NCBI GenBank assembly: GCA_024637195.1
Contig: JAGXFN010000006.1
Location: forward strand, 1-64,000
Source of the DNA: Arcobacter sp.
GTDB lineage: Bacteria; Campylobacterota; Campylobacteria; Campylobacterales; Sulfurimonadaceae
Length of the DNA stretch: 64,000 nt
Direction: 5' to 3'
Below, in pieces: positions 34,530-43,933 of the stretch (positions are counted from its first letter, which is position 1; every line of letters starts with the position of its first letter). Made by a program: the position numbers and the translations under genes. Below the pieces are notes generated by a model, which searched no databases, was not told where the DNA came from, and was given only the letters and a program-made list of their open reading frames with translations.

Positions 34530-36407
34530 ATGAGTAAAGTAATTGGAATCGATTTAGGAACAACAAACTCTTGTGTCGCGGTATATGAAGGCGGAAAAGC
34601 GAAAGTTATTCCAAACAAAGAGGGCAAGAATACAACCCCTTCTGTTGTTGCATTTACCGATAAAGGCGAAGTCTTGGTCGGTGATCCGGCAAAACGCCAG
34701 GCGATCACAAACCCGCACAAGACGATCTCTTCGATCAAACGTATTATGGGTCTTATGATGAGCGAAGAAAAGGCAAAAGAGGCGCACGACAAGGTCACCT
34801 ACAAGATTGTCGATAAAAACGGCATGGCTGCGGTTGATGTTGCAGGCACTATTTATACACCTCAAGAGATCTCAGCAAAGATCCTGACTAAACTGAAAGA
34901 AGATGCAGAAGCCTACCTTGGCTCAAAGGTAACAGATGCCGTTATTACGGTACCTGCTTATTTTAACGATTCACAGCGTAAAGCGACTCAGGAAGCGGGT
35001 GCGATCGCAGGGCTCAATGTCCTTCGTATCATCAATGAGCCGACAGCTTCGGCATTGGCTTACGGACTTGACTCTAAAGCAGAAGAGACGGTACTGGTCT
35101 ACGACCTTGGCGGCGGTACATTTGACGTCACTACACTTGAGATCTCTGACGGTACGTTTGAAGTGCTTTCGACTGACGGAAATGCATTCCTGGGCGGAGA
35201 CGATTTTGACAACAAGATCGTTGATTTCTTGGCAGAAGAGTTCAAGAACAACCACGGCATCGATCTCAAAAATGACAAAATGGCGCTTCAGCGTCTAAAA
35301 GATGCAGCTGAAAATGCAAAAAAAGAGCTCTCTTCTTCTACGGAGACAGAGATCAATCTTCCGTTTATCACAATGACAGAAGCCGGACCGCAGCACCTGG
35401 TAGTAAAACTTACCCGTGCCAAGTTCGAAGGTATGATCGAACACTATATAAAAGAGACCATCGATCACATCAAAGTCGCGATGAAAGATGCCGATCTTGA
35501 GAAAGATCAGATCAAAGAGATCATTATGGTCGGCGGATCTATCCGTGTGCCAAAAGCACAAGAGATGGTCTCAGCCTACTTCGGAGGCAAAGAGCTTAAC
35601 AAAAGTGTTAATCCTGATGAGGTTGTTGCTGCCGGTGCTGCTATTCAGGGCGGGGTACTTCGCGGAGACGTCAAAGACGTACTTCTTCTTGATGTTACGC
35701 CACTTTCACTTGGTATTGAAACGCTTGGCGGTGTCATGACAAAGATCATTGAAAAAGGCACGACGATTCCGGTTAAGAAATCTCAAGTTTTCTCAACAGC
35801 GGAAGATAACCAGCCAGCGGTAAGTATCTCAGTTGGCCAAGGCGAGCGCGAATTTGCAAAAGACAACAAGTCTTTGGGTCTGTTCGAGTTGACAGGAATC
35901 CCGTCTGCACCGCGCGGAGTGCCTCAGATCGAGGTTACCTTTGACATTGATGCCAATGGTATTCTTACTGTATCAGCGAAAGACAAGGGAACAGGTAAAT
36001 CACAAGAGATCAAGATCACCGGTTCGTCAGGTCTAAGTGAAGAAGAGATCGAAAAAATGATCCAAGATGCAGAGAAAAACAAAGAAGAGGATAACAAACG
36101 CAAAGAACTTGTCGATCTTCGTAATCAGGCCGATGCCCTTATCTCTCAAACAGAGAAGTCTCTGAGCGAGATGGGTGACAAAATCGAAGCCGAAGAGAAG
36201 ACGAAGATCGAAACAGCGATCAGTGAGCTCAAAGAGATCCTCAAAGACGAGAGCGCAAGCAAAGAGCAGATCGAAGAAAAAGTAAAAGCATTGACAGAAG
36301 CAAGCCATAAAATGGCAGAGCAGATGTATGCAAAAGAGCAGGGCGAAGGCGCTCCATCAGAAGCTAAAAAAGCGGATGATGACGTTATCGACGCTGAAAT
36401 AGAGTAA
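34530..36407 (+). CDS. dnaK: Hsp70 chaperone DnaK
   Basis: This ATP-dependent chaperone works with GrpE and DnaJ. The 625-residue protein has GIDLGTTNS at the N-terminus, the phosphate-binding DLGGGTFD, the [12 protein letters not shown] segment, a substrate-binding domain and the acidic C-terminus ending [10 protein letters not shown]. One oddity is that the near-invariant GGxTR-P motif of the nucleotide site reads GGSIRVP (about 335-341), with Ile replacing Thr. It is separated from grpE by 123 bases; AAAGGA lies 8 bases before the ATG. Confidence 0.97.
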   Translation: MSKVIGIDLGTTNSCVAVYEGGKAKVIPNKEGKNTTPSVVAFTDKGEVLVGDPAKRQAITNPHKTISSIKRIMGLMMSEEKAKEAHDKVTYKIVDKNGMAAVDVAGTIYTPQEISAKILTKLKEDAEAYLGSKVTDAVITVPAYFNDSQRKATQEAGAIAGLNVLRIINEPTASALAYGLDSKAEETVLVYDLGGGTFDVTTLEISDGTFEVLSTDGNAFLGGDDFDNKIVDFLAEEFKNNHGIDLKNDKMALQRLKDAAENAKKELSSSTETEINLPFITMTEAGPQHLVVKLTRAKFEGMIEHYIKETIDHIKVAMKDADLEKDQIKEIIMVGGSIRVPKAQEMVSAYFGGKELNKSVNPDEVVAAGAAIQGGVLRGDVKDVLLLDVTPLSLGIETLGGVMTKIIEKGTTIPVKKSQVFSTAEDNQPAVSISVGQGEREFAKDNKSLGLFELTGIPSAPRGVPQIEVTFDIDANGILTVSAKDKGTGKSQEIKITGSSGLSEEEIEKMIQDAEKNKEEDNKRKELVDLRNQADALISQTEKSLSEMGDKIEAEEKTKIETAISELKEILKDESASKEQIEEKVKALTEASHKMAEQMYAKEQGEGAPSEAKKADDDVIDAEIE

Positions 36408-36412
36408 TGCAA

Positions 36413-36433
36413 GAAGAGGATTCACTCCTCTTC
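36413..36433 (+). terminator. Hairpin after dnaK
   Basis: A perfect 8-base-pair stem (GAAGAGGA with TCCTCTTC, loop TTCAC) begins 5 bases after the dnaK stop. There is no T run, so termination may be rho-assisted or the hairpin may protect the 3' end. Confidence 0.5.
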
Positions 36434-36590
36434 GCCTCCTTCACTAAAGATACACAGCCCAATCCCCCTTTTATGTTAAAATGTCTATAAAATAAACATT
36501 ATCACATGTTGTCAACAAACATGCGGCATAAAACACAGAATTGTTTATAACTTATGCTAATATTAAATAAATTTTTACGGAGAAGATACT

Positions 36591-37214
36591 ATGAAGTATT
36601 CACATTTACTCAGTTTGGCCCTCTTGCCTTTATGCCTATTTGCCGGTCCCTTGCACGACGCTGCTGAAAAAGGAGACCTCAATGCCGTTAAAGTACTGGT
36701 CTCCAAGGGTGAGGACATAGATGCGAAAAATAAGCAATACGCTCAGACACCGCTTCAAGTAGCTGTTTTTAATGAGCACTCTGATATCGTAAAATTCTTG
36801 ATTAAATCAGGAGCAGATGTAAATTCAAAGATGAATAATGGTCACACAGGACTGCATACAGCGGCATTTTTTGGCGACGTAAAATCAGTCACCTTTCTTT
36901 TGCAGGCAAAAGCGGATGTCAATGCGAAGGGCGATAACGGAGTAACTCCGCTTCACCGTGCTGCCGAAGGCGGAGATACTGAGACGATAAAGATACTTTT
37001 GGCCAATGGAGCTCAGATAAATGCCCTGACCAAAGACCTTGCAACACCCTTGCATGTTGCTGCCTACCTTGGAAATACAAAAGCTGTTGAATTCCTGATC
37101 AAAAACGGTGCCGACCTTAATGCAAAAGATGCAAATGGAAACACTGCGCTGCAAGAGGCAAAAGATGCCAAAGAACTCAAAACTATAGAGGCTATTGAAG
37201 AGACTCAGAAATAA
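36591..37214 (+). CDS. Exported ankyrin-repeat protein
   Basis: The 207-residue protein has a signal peptide (about 1-18, ending CLFA) followed by about five ankyrin repeats. Each contains variants of G-x-TPLHxAA and VKFLIKSGADVNA. It is probably periplasmic and may bind protein partners, as other bacterial exported ankyrin proteins do, for example next to catalases. Here it stands alone, with GGAGA upstream of the ATG and a terminator downstream. Confidence 0.85.
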   Translation: MKYSHLLSLALLPLCLFAGPLHDAAEKGDLNAVKVLVSKGEDIDAKNKQYAQTPLQVAVFNEHSDIVKFLIKSGADVNSKMNNGHTGLHTAAFFGDVKSVTFLLQAKADVNAKGDNGVTPLHRAAEGGDTETIKILLANGAQINALTKDLATPLHVAAYLGNTKAVEFLIKNGADLNAKDANGNTALQEAKDAKELKTIEAIEETQK

Positions 37215-37245
37215 AGGGTACCTCCTAAAGCTCTTTCGTATAAGA

Positions 37246-37275
37246 AACTTCGCAAAAGAGAAGTTCTAGTTTTTT
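37246..37275 (+). terminator. Rho-independent terminator after the ankyrin gene
   Basis: AACTTC (37246-37251) pairs with GAAGTT (37260-37265) and is followed within a few bases by six T residues. It lies 31 bases after the stop codon. Confidence 0.6.
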
Positions 37276-37328
37276 GATTGGCATCAATTACGATATAATT
37301 AAAAAAACCACTAAGAAAAGAGACAATT

Positions 37329-38564
37329 ATGGAAAACTTTTTAGCAGAAGCAAAAGCTTCAAGCCGTACCTTTGCAGACATCGGAGGAGCCGATAAAAAC
37401 CGTATATTAAACGAGATGGCGGATGCGATAGAAGAGAAGACAAAAGAGATTATGCAGGCCAATGCAATCGACATGGCAGATGCCGACAAAAATAGTCTCT
37501 CGTCAGCCCTGAAAGACAGACTTTTGCTTGATGAAAAGCGTATAGCTGACATGGCGCAAAGTATTCGCGAGATCTCCGCGCTGAAAGAGCCTGTCGGACG
37601 TGTGCTCGAGGGCTGGGTCCTTGAAAATGGAATAAAAATAGAAAAAGTCACGGTGCCCATCGGCGTGATCGGCATCATCTACGAGTCGCGTCCAAATGTG
37701 ACCTCGGATACGGCTGCATTGTGTTTTAAAAGCTCCAATGTATGTGTGCTAAAAGGGGGTAAAGAGGCGGAAAACTCCAACAAGGCGATCGCCAAAGTCT
37801 TAAAAGATGTTCTGAACAAAAACGACCTGCCAAGCTCATTGATCTCTTTGCTGCCGGACAGTTCACGCGAGGGAGTAGCGAAGCTTATCAAGATGGACAA
37901 GTACGTCGACCTTATCGTGCCGCGCGGCGGAGAGGGCCTTATCCATTACGTCTGCGACAACGCGTCTGTTCCTGTAGTCAAACATGACAAGGGCCAGTGC
38001 CACACCTACATCGGAAAACATGCTGATTTCGGTATGGCCATCGAGATAGCAATCAATGCCAAGACAAGCCGACCGGGTGTGTGCAATGCGATGGAGACAC
38101 TTTTGGTGGATGAAGCCATTGCGCAAGAGATACTGCCCCAATTAAAAGAGGCATTCGATGCGAAAGGAACACGCCTCAAAGGGTGTGACAAAACGCAAAA
38201 AATCATCTCAGTCGAGCACGCAGGCGAGGCAGAGTTTCATACGGAGTATCTGGACAATATCTTAAATATCCGTGTCGTAGAGGACATAGATGGGGCCATA
38301 GATCATATCGCTACCTACGGATCGGGCCACTCCGAAGCCATTGTCACAGAAAATTACACGATGGCAGAGAAGTTTCTAAACGGTGTTGATGCGGCAGCGG
38401 TATACGTCAATGCATCAACGCGCTTTACAGATGGCGGCTCCTTTGGTTTTGGTGCGGAAGTGGGTATCAGTACCAACAAGCTTCACGTTCGCGGTCCGAT
38501 GGGAATCGAAGGGCTGACGACGTATAAGTTCAAGCTTTACGGTTCAGGACAAGTCCGCGCTTGA
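37329..38564 (+). CDS. proA: Gamma-glutamyl phosphate reductase
   Basis: ProA makes glutamate-5-semialdehyde in proline synthesis using NADPH. The 411-residue protein has the substrate-binding segment ESRPNVTSD, the catalytic-Cys motif RPGVCNAMETLLV and the conserved C-terminal ASTRFTDGGSFGFGAEVGIST. The length is typical. No proB is seen nearby. Its stop overlaps the next start by 4 bases. Confidence 0.97.
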   Translation: MENFLAEAKASSRTFADIGGADKNRILNEMADAIEEKTKEIMQANAIDMADADKNSLSSALKDRLLLDEKRIADMAQSIREISALKEPVGRVLEGWVLENGIKIEKVTVPIGVIGIIYESRPNVTSDTAALCFKSSNVCVLKGGKEAENSNKAIAKVLKDVLNKNDLPSSLISLLPDSSREGVAKLIKMDKYVDLIVPRGGEGLIHYVCDNASVPVVKHDKGQCHTYIGKHADFGMAIEIAINAKTSRPGVCNAMETLLVDEAIAQEILPQLKEAFDAKGTRLKGCDKTQKIISVEHAGEAEFHTEYLDNILNIRVVEDIDGAIDHIATYGSGHSEAIVTENYTMAEKFLNGVDAAAVYVNASTRFTDGGSFGFGAEVGISTNKLHVRGPMGIEGLTTYKFKLYGSGQVRA

Positions 38565-39130
38565 GTGTGTTAAGCATTGAAGGGCTTGACTTCGGCTATA
38601 GCAAAGAGCAGCTGCTTTACGAAGCGTTTTCTCTTGAGCTTGAAAAAGGGCAGATCAAGGCTGTAGTCGGTCCGAGCGGCTCGGGCAAAAGCACCCTTTT
38701 TGAACTCATCGTCGGAAATTTGAAACCGCATTCTGGCAAGATCAGAGCAGGGCGTGTCTCGCAGGTCTTCCAAGACCCGTATAGCTCATTTCATAACTCC
38801 TATTCGATACTCAACCAGATTGAAGATGTTGCCTCTATCGAAGATCTTGACCCTCTGTTGAAAGAGATGGGGCTGGAGAAAGAGTTTTTGTATAAAAAAC
38901 CTTTTGAGCTCTCCGGAGGGCAGCTCCAGCGCTGCTCGATACTGCGCGCGCTGTTGATGAAACCCGATCTGCTACTTTTGGACGAGCCGACTTCCGCCCT
39001 GGACAACGTGATCCAACTTGATGTGATGCAGCTTCTTTTGAAACATCTCGACCGGGTGGCCATGCTCCTGATCACCCACGAAATTGATTTGGCCAAATGG
39101 TGCTCAGATGAGATTATCGAGCTGACATGA
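38561..39130 (+). CDS. ABC transporter ATP-binding protein, orphan
   Basis: The 189-residue ATPase has Walker A GPSGSGKST, Q-loop VFQDP, signature LSGGQLQR, Walker B LLLLDEPTSALD and the switch His (LLITHE). The Q-loop context (QDPYSSFHNSYSI) resembles DppF/OppF/NikE-type peptide or nickel ATPases, but at 189 residues it is short and no permease is adjacent. The start is TTG, overlapping the proA stop; a GTG follows two codons on. The transported substrate is unknown. Confidence 0.85.
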   Translation: MSVLSIEGLDFGYSKEQLLYEAFSLELEKGQIKAVVGPSGSGKSTLFELIVGNLKPHSGKIRAGRVSQVFQDPYSSFHNSYSILNQIEDVASIEDLDPLLKEMGLEKEFLYKKPFELSGGQLQRCSILRALLMKPDLLLLDEPTSALDNVIQLDVMQLLLKHLDRVAMLLITHEIDLAKWCSDEIIELT

Positions 39131-39666
39131 TCCTTTATCTTCACGGCTTTGCCTCCTGCGGGGATTCTAATAAAACCCGCCTTTTAAAACAACATTTTAA
39201 TGATCTTCTCACTCCCGACATTCCTATTGATCCGGACGAAGCGATCTCTTTTTTGCAAAAACTCATTGTGGATAATGCCGTCGATCTTTTGATAGGCTCT
39301 TCATTGGGAGGATATTATGCTGCTTTTCTGGCCGAGAAATTTCAGATAAAAACCATTTTGCTCAATCCTTCCACCCAGCCCTTTATCACGTTGGCGCCTC
39401 ATATAGGAAAAAATACTTTTTTCTGCTCAGGTGAAAGTTTTGAATGGACAAGGGCGCATGTCACCAAGCTTATGAGCTATGCTATCTCAAAAAACAGTAT
39501 CAAGGCACCTATGCTTGTCCTGCTTCAAAAAGGGGATGAAGTTTTGGACTATACAAAAGCGGAAGCCTTCTATGCGGATTATGAGGTGCTTGTTCAAGAA
39601 GGCGGAAATCACAGATTTGAGAATTTGCAAGCATATATCAGCATGATTTCCAGTTTTTATAAATAA
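39127..39666 (+). CDS. YqiA-like alpha/beta-hydrolase
   Basis: The 179-residue protein has the start MILYLHGFAS, the nucleophile elbow GSSLGGYYA (Ser near residue 59), an acidic residue in QKGDEVLDY and a C-terminal His in GGNHRF, which together form a Ser-Asp-His triad. The length fits the YqiA/DUF esterase family. Its ATG overlaps the ABC ATPase stop, so the two are coupled. The substrate is unknown. Confidence 0.8.
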   Translation: MILYLHGFASCGDSNKTRLLKQHFNDLLTPDIPIDPDEAISFLQKLIVDNAVDLLIGSSLGGYYAAFLAEKFQIKTILLNPSTQPFITLAPHIGKNTFFCSGESFEWTRAHVTKLMSYAISKNSIKAPMLVLLQKGDEVLDYTKAEAFYADYEVLVQEGGNHRFENLQAYISMISSFYK

Positions 39667-39832
39667 GGCGGCAGCCGAAGACCGCGATTGCTGCGACTTG
39701 TAAGCTCCGAGACTGTTGACAATACGACAAAACAAAGCCATATCTCAACTACTTAATATCTCTATTTAGCTACAATCACAAAAAAATAAATTATAGTTTT
39801 TTGTCTAATATTGTAATTGGCAGGTAGTACAT

Positions 39833-40786
39833 ATGGTAAATGGTTTTATAAAGAAAGGTTCAAAATTAGAAGTCATTGAAAATTTTTCCCCTTTAGGAAA
39901 AGAAAATGACATAGACAATATGATTTGGATCGATATGCATTTTCCTTCAATTGAAGAAGTGAAAACTGTTGAATCGACATTTAATATAAAATTCCCGACA
40001 AAACAAGAGAGTGAAGAGATTGAACTGAGTTCAAGGTACTGGGAAGAGGACAACAGAATAGAGATAAACAGTTATTTTCTTATAAATAATGACAATGCTG
40101 TCTTTAATGAAACGGTATCTTTTGTATTACAGGACAATCTCCTTATTTCAATCAGATATAAAAACCTAGAAAGTTTTAACGCCTTTACAAGAAAACTGCT
40201 ACATTCACCCAAAGAGTTTAAAAATGGCTACTCTATCTTTTGCGAGATTATTGATATAAGGATTGACGCGGATGCAGACGCTATAGAAAACCTATCAAAA
40301 GAGATAGCAAAAATCAGAAAACATGTTTTTACCGATTATGCCAATGATGACGAAGAGATCTTGGAAAAAATCTCCTCTTTTGAAGATTTAAATATGAAAA
40401 TCAGAGAGAATCTCACTGATAAGCAAAGAATTTTAAGTTCACTTCTAAAATCAAACAAATACAATGATGATAAAAACACAATACCTATTATGCTCAAGGA
40501 TATAAAATCTTTGATCGAATATACCAATTTTAACTTTGAAAGATTAGATTATTTGCAAAATATATTTATTGGTGTGCTAAGTATTGAACAAAATAAAGTT
40601 ATAAAAATATTTACTATTGTAAATGTGGTATTTTTACCGCCAACCCTTATTGCAAGCATATACGGTATGAACTTTGACATACTGCCTGAGCTTCATTGGA
40701 AATATGGCTATCTTCTTTCAATAGGCTTTATGATTCTGTCTTCAGCAACGCCTATTTGGATTTTTAAAAAGAAAGGCTGGATTTAA
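39833..40786 (+). CDS. CorA-family divalent cation transporter
   Basis: The 317-residue protein has a large acidic cytoplasmic N-terminal domain with long helices and two C-terminal membrane helices. The selectivity motif GMNFD (about residue 279) is the CorA GMN signature. It transports Mg2+ or Co2+, or possibly Zn2+. The gene is visibly more AT-rich than its neighbours (AAA, ATA and TTT codons), suggesting recent acquisition or relaxed codon use. No operon partner. The upstream gap (39667-39832) holds no gene. Confidence 0.9.
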   Translation: MVNGFIKKGSKLEVIENFSPLGKENDIDNMIWIDMHFPSIEEVKTVESTFNIKFPTKQESEEIELSSRYWEEDNRIEINSYFLINNDNAVFNETVSFVLQDNLLISIRYKNLESFNAFTRKLLHSPKEFKNGYSIFCEIIDIRIDADADAIENLSKEIAKIRKHVFTDYANDDEEILEKISSFEDLNMKIRENLTDKQRILSSLLKSNKYNDDKNTIPIMLKDIKSLIEYTNFNFERLDYLQNIFIGVLSIEQNKVIKIFTIVNVVFLPPTLIASIYGMNFDILPELHWKYGYLLSIGFMILSSATPIWIFKKKGWI

Positions 40787-40806
40787 CTTCGCCAATGCAT
40801 AGCATT

Positions 40807-40830
40807 CTTCGGGTAGAAAAATACCAGAAG
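40807..40830. terminator. Hairpin between corA-type gene and crcB
   Basis: CTTCgGGTA and TACCaGAAG form an 8-base-pair stem with one mismatch and a GAAAAA loop, located between two convergent genes. It may act as a bidirectional terminator; the T tracts are weak. Confidence 0.4.
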
Positions 40831-40861
40831 AGGCTATAAAAAGTCATTTAGATAAGTACAG

Positions 40862-41254
40862 TTATCGTAAAATATAGCTAATCCCCATAAACCCGATTCC
40901 CGCAAACAAAACACTCCCAAAGAGATTAAGCGACATATTGAGCGCTGCCGCTGCATAATTGCCGTTGTGCAGCAGCATAAAGCTGTCCAGGGCAAAGGTG
41001 GAGTAAGTGGTCAATGCGCCGAGTATCCCCGTGGTGATAAAGCTGTATACGCGGGTGTCTTGCGAAAAGAGTGAGGTGAACATAAAAAGAGCGAAGAGAC
41101 TGCCCATGATCAGACTACCGAATAGATTTACAAAAAGAATTCCAAAGGGCAGCGTGTGGGGATAATTGTGGGAGATGTAGTTGTTGATGAAATAGCGCAA
41201 ACCGGCGCCGATAAAACCGCCGCTACCGACGGCTAAGAAGGTGATCATGTTCAT
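40862..41254 (-). CDS. crcB: Fluoride channel CrcB/Fluc
   Basis: Fluc proteins are dimeric fluoride exporters. The product of about 130 residues has four membrane helices, GGFIGAGLRYF at the N-terminus, the conserved Asn in FVNLFGSLIMG and the pore motif GALTTYSTFALDSF. The open frame extends further upstream inside plsC. The ATG at 41254 with AAAGG about 6 bases upstream is preferred; an adjacent ATG at 41257 is possible. It overlaps plsC by 32 bases. I see no fluoride riboswitch. Confidence 0.88.
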   Translation of the reverse strand: MNMITFLAVGSGGFIGAGLRYFINNYISHNYPHTLPFGILFVNLFGSLIMGSLFALFMFTSLFSQDTRVYSFITTGILGALTTYSTFALDSFMLLHNGNYAAAALNMSLNLFGSVLFAGIGFMGISYILR

Positions 41255-41921
41255 CATATACCTTTTGCATGTTGATATGCAGCTTATTGAGCCACTCTTT
41301 GTCGTCTTTGTCGGCCACAAAAGCGTCTAGAAATACAATATCTATCTGTTTAAATGGGTAGAAGTGCCTCTCTTTTGAGTCAAAGGCCGCAGAGGTCCCT
41401 ATGACTACAATGGGCTGGACTTTGAGCTGAAGTTTGTTGGCAACCATCTGCGCGCCAGGCTTAAACTTCTGGATTCGGCGATTTCTTGAACGTGTGCCTT
41501 CAGGAAAAATAGTGACAACACGCCCATTTTTGATGCGATCTTTGCACTCTCTGACCAGTGAAACCAGGGCCGTTTTGTTGTCGCGCTGAAGAGGAATATC
41601 ATTAGGAAGTTTGACACCGAGACCTAGAAAAGGAAGATCAAAAAGCTCTTGTTTGGCGACCCAGGCCAAGTTGGCTTTTGTTGCGCCTTCAACGACAGGG
41701 ATATCGATGCCGCTTTGGTGGTTGACGATGAACATCTGCGCTTCGCTGTCTTCTGTTCCGAATTTTCTGACGGTATAAAAAAGACCGCGATTGACGATAC
41801 CGGAGCTTAGTTTGATGCCGAAGGGTTTAGGCAAAAATTTGAAAAACAAAATCAAAAAGCTGACGGCAGAAAAAATTACAGCTGAGGCGTAATAAAAGCT
41901 AATTCGAGCAAATATTTTCAT
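41223..41921 (-). CDS. plsC: 1-acyl-sn-glycerol-3-phosphate acyltransferase
   Basis: PlsC makes phosphatidic acid for membrane phospholipids. The 232-residue protein has an N-terminal membrane helix, the catalytic NHQSGID (HX4D) motif, the FPEGTRSRN motif and a C-terminal VQPIVVIG stretch. It overlaps the upstream gene by 23 bases and crcB by 32 bases. A plsC-crcB pairing in this locus is, from memory, also found in Campylobacter. Confidence 0.93.
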   Translation of the reverse strand: MKIFARISFYYASAVIFSAVSFLILFFKFLPKPFGIKLSSGIVNRGLFYTVRKFGTEDSEAQMFIVNHQSGIDIPVVEGATKANLAWVAKQELFDLPFLGLGVKLPNDIPLQRDNKTALVSLVRECKDRIKNGRVVTIFPEGTRSRNRRIQKFKPGAQMVANKLQLKVQPIVVIGTSAAFDSKERHFYPFKQIDIVFLDAFVADKDDKEWLNKLHINMQKVYDEHDHLLSRR

Positions 41922-43014
41922 TCTTAACCCAGCCTATCTGTTTATTTTGCATTCTTATCTTGGTGAAATCTTCCGTCTTTCCAAGGGACTCAGTTGTGAA
42001 GCGCAAAGGAACCTGTTCAAAAATGGTTCCGTTTTGTAAAGGCAGAAGATAGAGATTTGAACCTTCGGTTATACAGACATACTCAGTGGGTATGGAGAGC
42101 TTGGCAACAAAGAAAAGAGGGAGAATAAAGACAATAAAATAAAACTTTTTACGGCGATAAATAAAAAGTACAAGCCCCACTGCAGAGAGCGTTGCCGCTG
42201 CCATTATTTTTTGCAGGGTATGGCTGTTTTGGGTGGGTGCCAGGTCCGTTTGTGTGCTGACTTTGTCATTAGAGACGATGATGGGAATGATGACATCTTG
42301 AAAACGGTGGGTATTGAGATCAAAGTAGACAAACTTTAATTCGTTCAGCTGTTTTGAGACAACAGCATAATAAGTGAAGTTTGAATAAGGGAAGTTCTCT
42401 TCATGTTCATCAATTCCCTCTTTGCTGGCACTGTGCAGAGAAAAATCATTTAAGTTGGCCATTTTTGCCTCAGCCGAGAAGACAACGATATTGTGCTGGT
42501 TGTCATACTGCTTGGTTTTGTACTCGAGTACTTTAAACTCATCTGCAAGAACCTGACAAAAATCATCTTCCGGGTTTAGGCGTATTGTCTCGATGACATG
42601 GCCTCTGATCGTCTCGCTGAGTGCTTCATCGCTATTGCTGTTTAATATGACAGAGGTAGTGACATCGGGGATGCGGACACGATTTCCCGTAACCTGAAAG
42701 TAGAAGGTGTCATAGAAGTAGGGCGAAACAAGCGCATGCTCTTTTTCTTCGGAGATAAGCATAATCCCTTCCGCATTAGAAAAATCATAGCTTAGACTTT
42801 CGTAGTCGGCGTTAGTCGAAAGTGCTTTTATGGTCAGCGTGAAGACCTGTCCTTTAAAAAGTTTTTTAGGGAGTTCATAAAAGGACTGATAGAGTTGCTT
42901 TGCCTGTATCTGCTCGCTTGCTTGAAGAGGAAATGACTCATTTTTATCTTCTTGGGCAAGGGCATCTGACATGCTGAGTAAAAAAGAGAAAAACGCTATA
43001 AAGAAAAAGTGCAT
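41899..43014 (-). CDS. Periplasmic/membrane protein with C-terminal SH3-like domain
   Basis: The 371-residue protein has a signal peptide (about 1-20), a beta-rich periplasmic domain (about 21-260) faintly like BatD, two membrane helices (about 267-310) and a C-terminal SH3-like segment (SNLYLLP, then W-V-K-N). The family function is unknown. It starts directly at the purQ stop, and its position between purQ and plsC appears conserved in Campylobacterota, which makes a link to envelope stress possible. I do not recognise a named family. Confidence 0.55.
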   Translation of the reverse strand: MHFFFIAFFSFLLSMSDALAQEDKNESFPLQASEQIQAKQLYQSFYELPKKLFKGQVFTLTIKALSTNADYESLSYDFSNAEGIMLISEEKEHALVSPYFYDTFYFQVTGNRVRIPDVTTSVILNSNSDEALSETIRGHVIETIRLNPEDDFCQVLADEFKVLEYKTKQYDNQHNIVVFSAEAKMANLNDFSLHSASKEGIDEHEENFPYSNFTYYAVVSKQLNELKFVYFDLNTHRFQDVIIPIIVSNDKVSTQTDLAPTQNSHTLQKIMAAATLSAVGLVLFIYRRKKFYFIVFILPLFFVAKLSIPTEYVCITEGSNLYLLPLQNGTIFEQVPLRFTTESLGKTEDFTKIRMQNKQIGWVKNENICSN

Positions 43015-43686
43015 CTACGCAAAGAACCCTTCTAGCATCTTGATACCGTCTTGTGAACCAAGGATGCTCTCCATAGCACGTTCAGGGTGAGGCATAAGGC
43101 CAAACACGTTTTTCTGCGCATTACAGACACCGGCAATAGAATCGACTGAGCCGTTAGGGTTGGATATATTTCCGTTTTCATCACAATAATGAAGCAAGAC
43201 CTGCTCGTTATCATAAAGTGATTTTTTGCTCTTTTCGTCGATGTAGTAGTTCCCGTCATGGTGTGCGATAGGTATGTTTACAATATCGTTAATAGAGAGT
43301 TTGCGTAAAAAATCATTGCTGTTGCTAGCGACTTTCAGATGGTGGTGTTTTGAGATAAAGTGAAGCCCCTCGTTGCGTTTAAGCGCACCAGGAAGCAGAC
43401 CTGATTCGGCAAGGACCTGAAAACCGTTACAGATACCCAGCACTTTGCCGCCTTTAGCCGCATGTTTTGCTACGGCGTCCATTACCGGAGAAAAACGTGC
43501 TATAGCACCTGAACGGAGGTAGTCTCCATAAGAAAAGCCGCCTGCTATAACGACCAGATCACTCTTGGCATCGATCTCACTCTTTTGGTGCCAGACTATT
43601 TCTACGCGTGCACCGAGCTTCTCAAAAGCATATTTCGTGTCATATTCACAGTTTGTTCCTGGAAATTGAACAACACTTACTTTCAT
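43015..43686 (-). CDS. purQ: Phosphoribosylformylglycinamidine synthase, glutaminase subunit
   Basis: It supplies ammonia from glutamine to PurL in purine synthesis. The 223-residue protein has the class I amidotransferase Cys nucleophile in LGICNGFQVL, an oxyanion region FSYGDYLR and the catalytic His/Glu in MPHPERAMES. The longest frame reaches 43743, but MKVSVVQFPGTNC at 43686 is the family N-terminus and overlaps purS by 4 bases. purL is not in this window. Confidence 0.96.
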   Translation of the reverse strand: MKVSVVQFPGTNCEYDTKYAFEKLGARVEIVWHQKSEIDAKSDLVVIAGGFSYGDYLRSGAIARFSPVMDAVAKHAAKGGKVLGICNGFQVLAESGLLPGALKRNEGLHFISKHHHLKVASNSNDFLRKLSINDIVNIPIAHHDGNYYIDEKSKKSLYDNEQVLLHYCDENGNISNPNGSVDSIAGVCNAQKNVFGLMPHPERAMESILGSQDGIKMLEGFFA

Positions 43687-43925
43687 GAGATGATCTCGAT
43701 TGTGTACTCTTCGATTACCGTGTTGGCAAGGAGTGCCTCGCACATCTGTGTCACCTCTTCTTTGGCGCTTGCTGCATCTTTTGAATCCAGCTCTAAAACG
43801 ATCTGTTTGCCGACACGGACATCTTTTACCGAGCCAAATTTAAGCGAATCGAGGGCATGCTTTACAGCTTTTCCCTGTGAATCAAGTACACCCGCTTTGA
43901 GTGAGACATTAACGATAGCTTTCAT
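43683..43925 (-). CDS. purS: Phosphoribosylformylglycinamidine synthase, PurS subunit
   Basis: PurS is the small subunit of the three-part PurLQS enzyme. The 80-residue protein has the PurS fold motif V-x-VSLKAGVLDSQGKAVKHAL and ends with the characteristic TVIEEYTIEI. GGAAAAT precedes the ATG. Its presence implies small-type PurL, separate from the large single-chain enzyme of gammaproteobacteria. Confidence 0.95.
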   Translation of the reverse strand: MKAIVNVSLKAGVLDSQGKAVKHALDSLKFGSVKDVRVGKQIVLELDSKDAASAKEEVTQMCEALLANTVIEEYTIEIIS

Positions 43926-43933
43926 TATTTTCC

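Noticed and set aside
40862-41320. Fluoride riboswitch upstream of crcB
   Set aside because: The crcB start lies inside plsC coding sequence, leaving no untranslated leader for such a fold.
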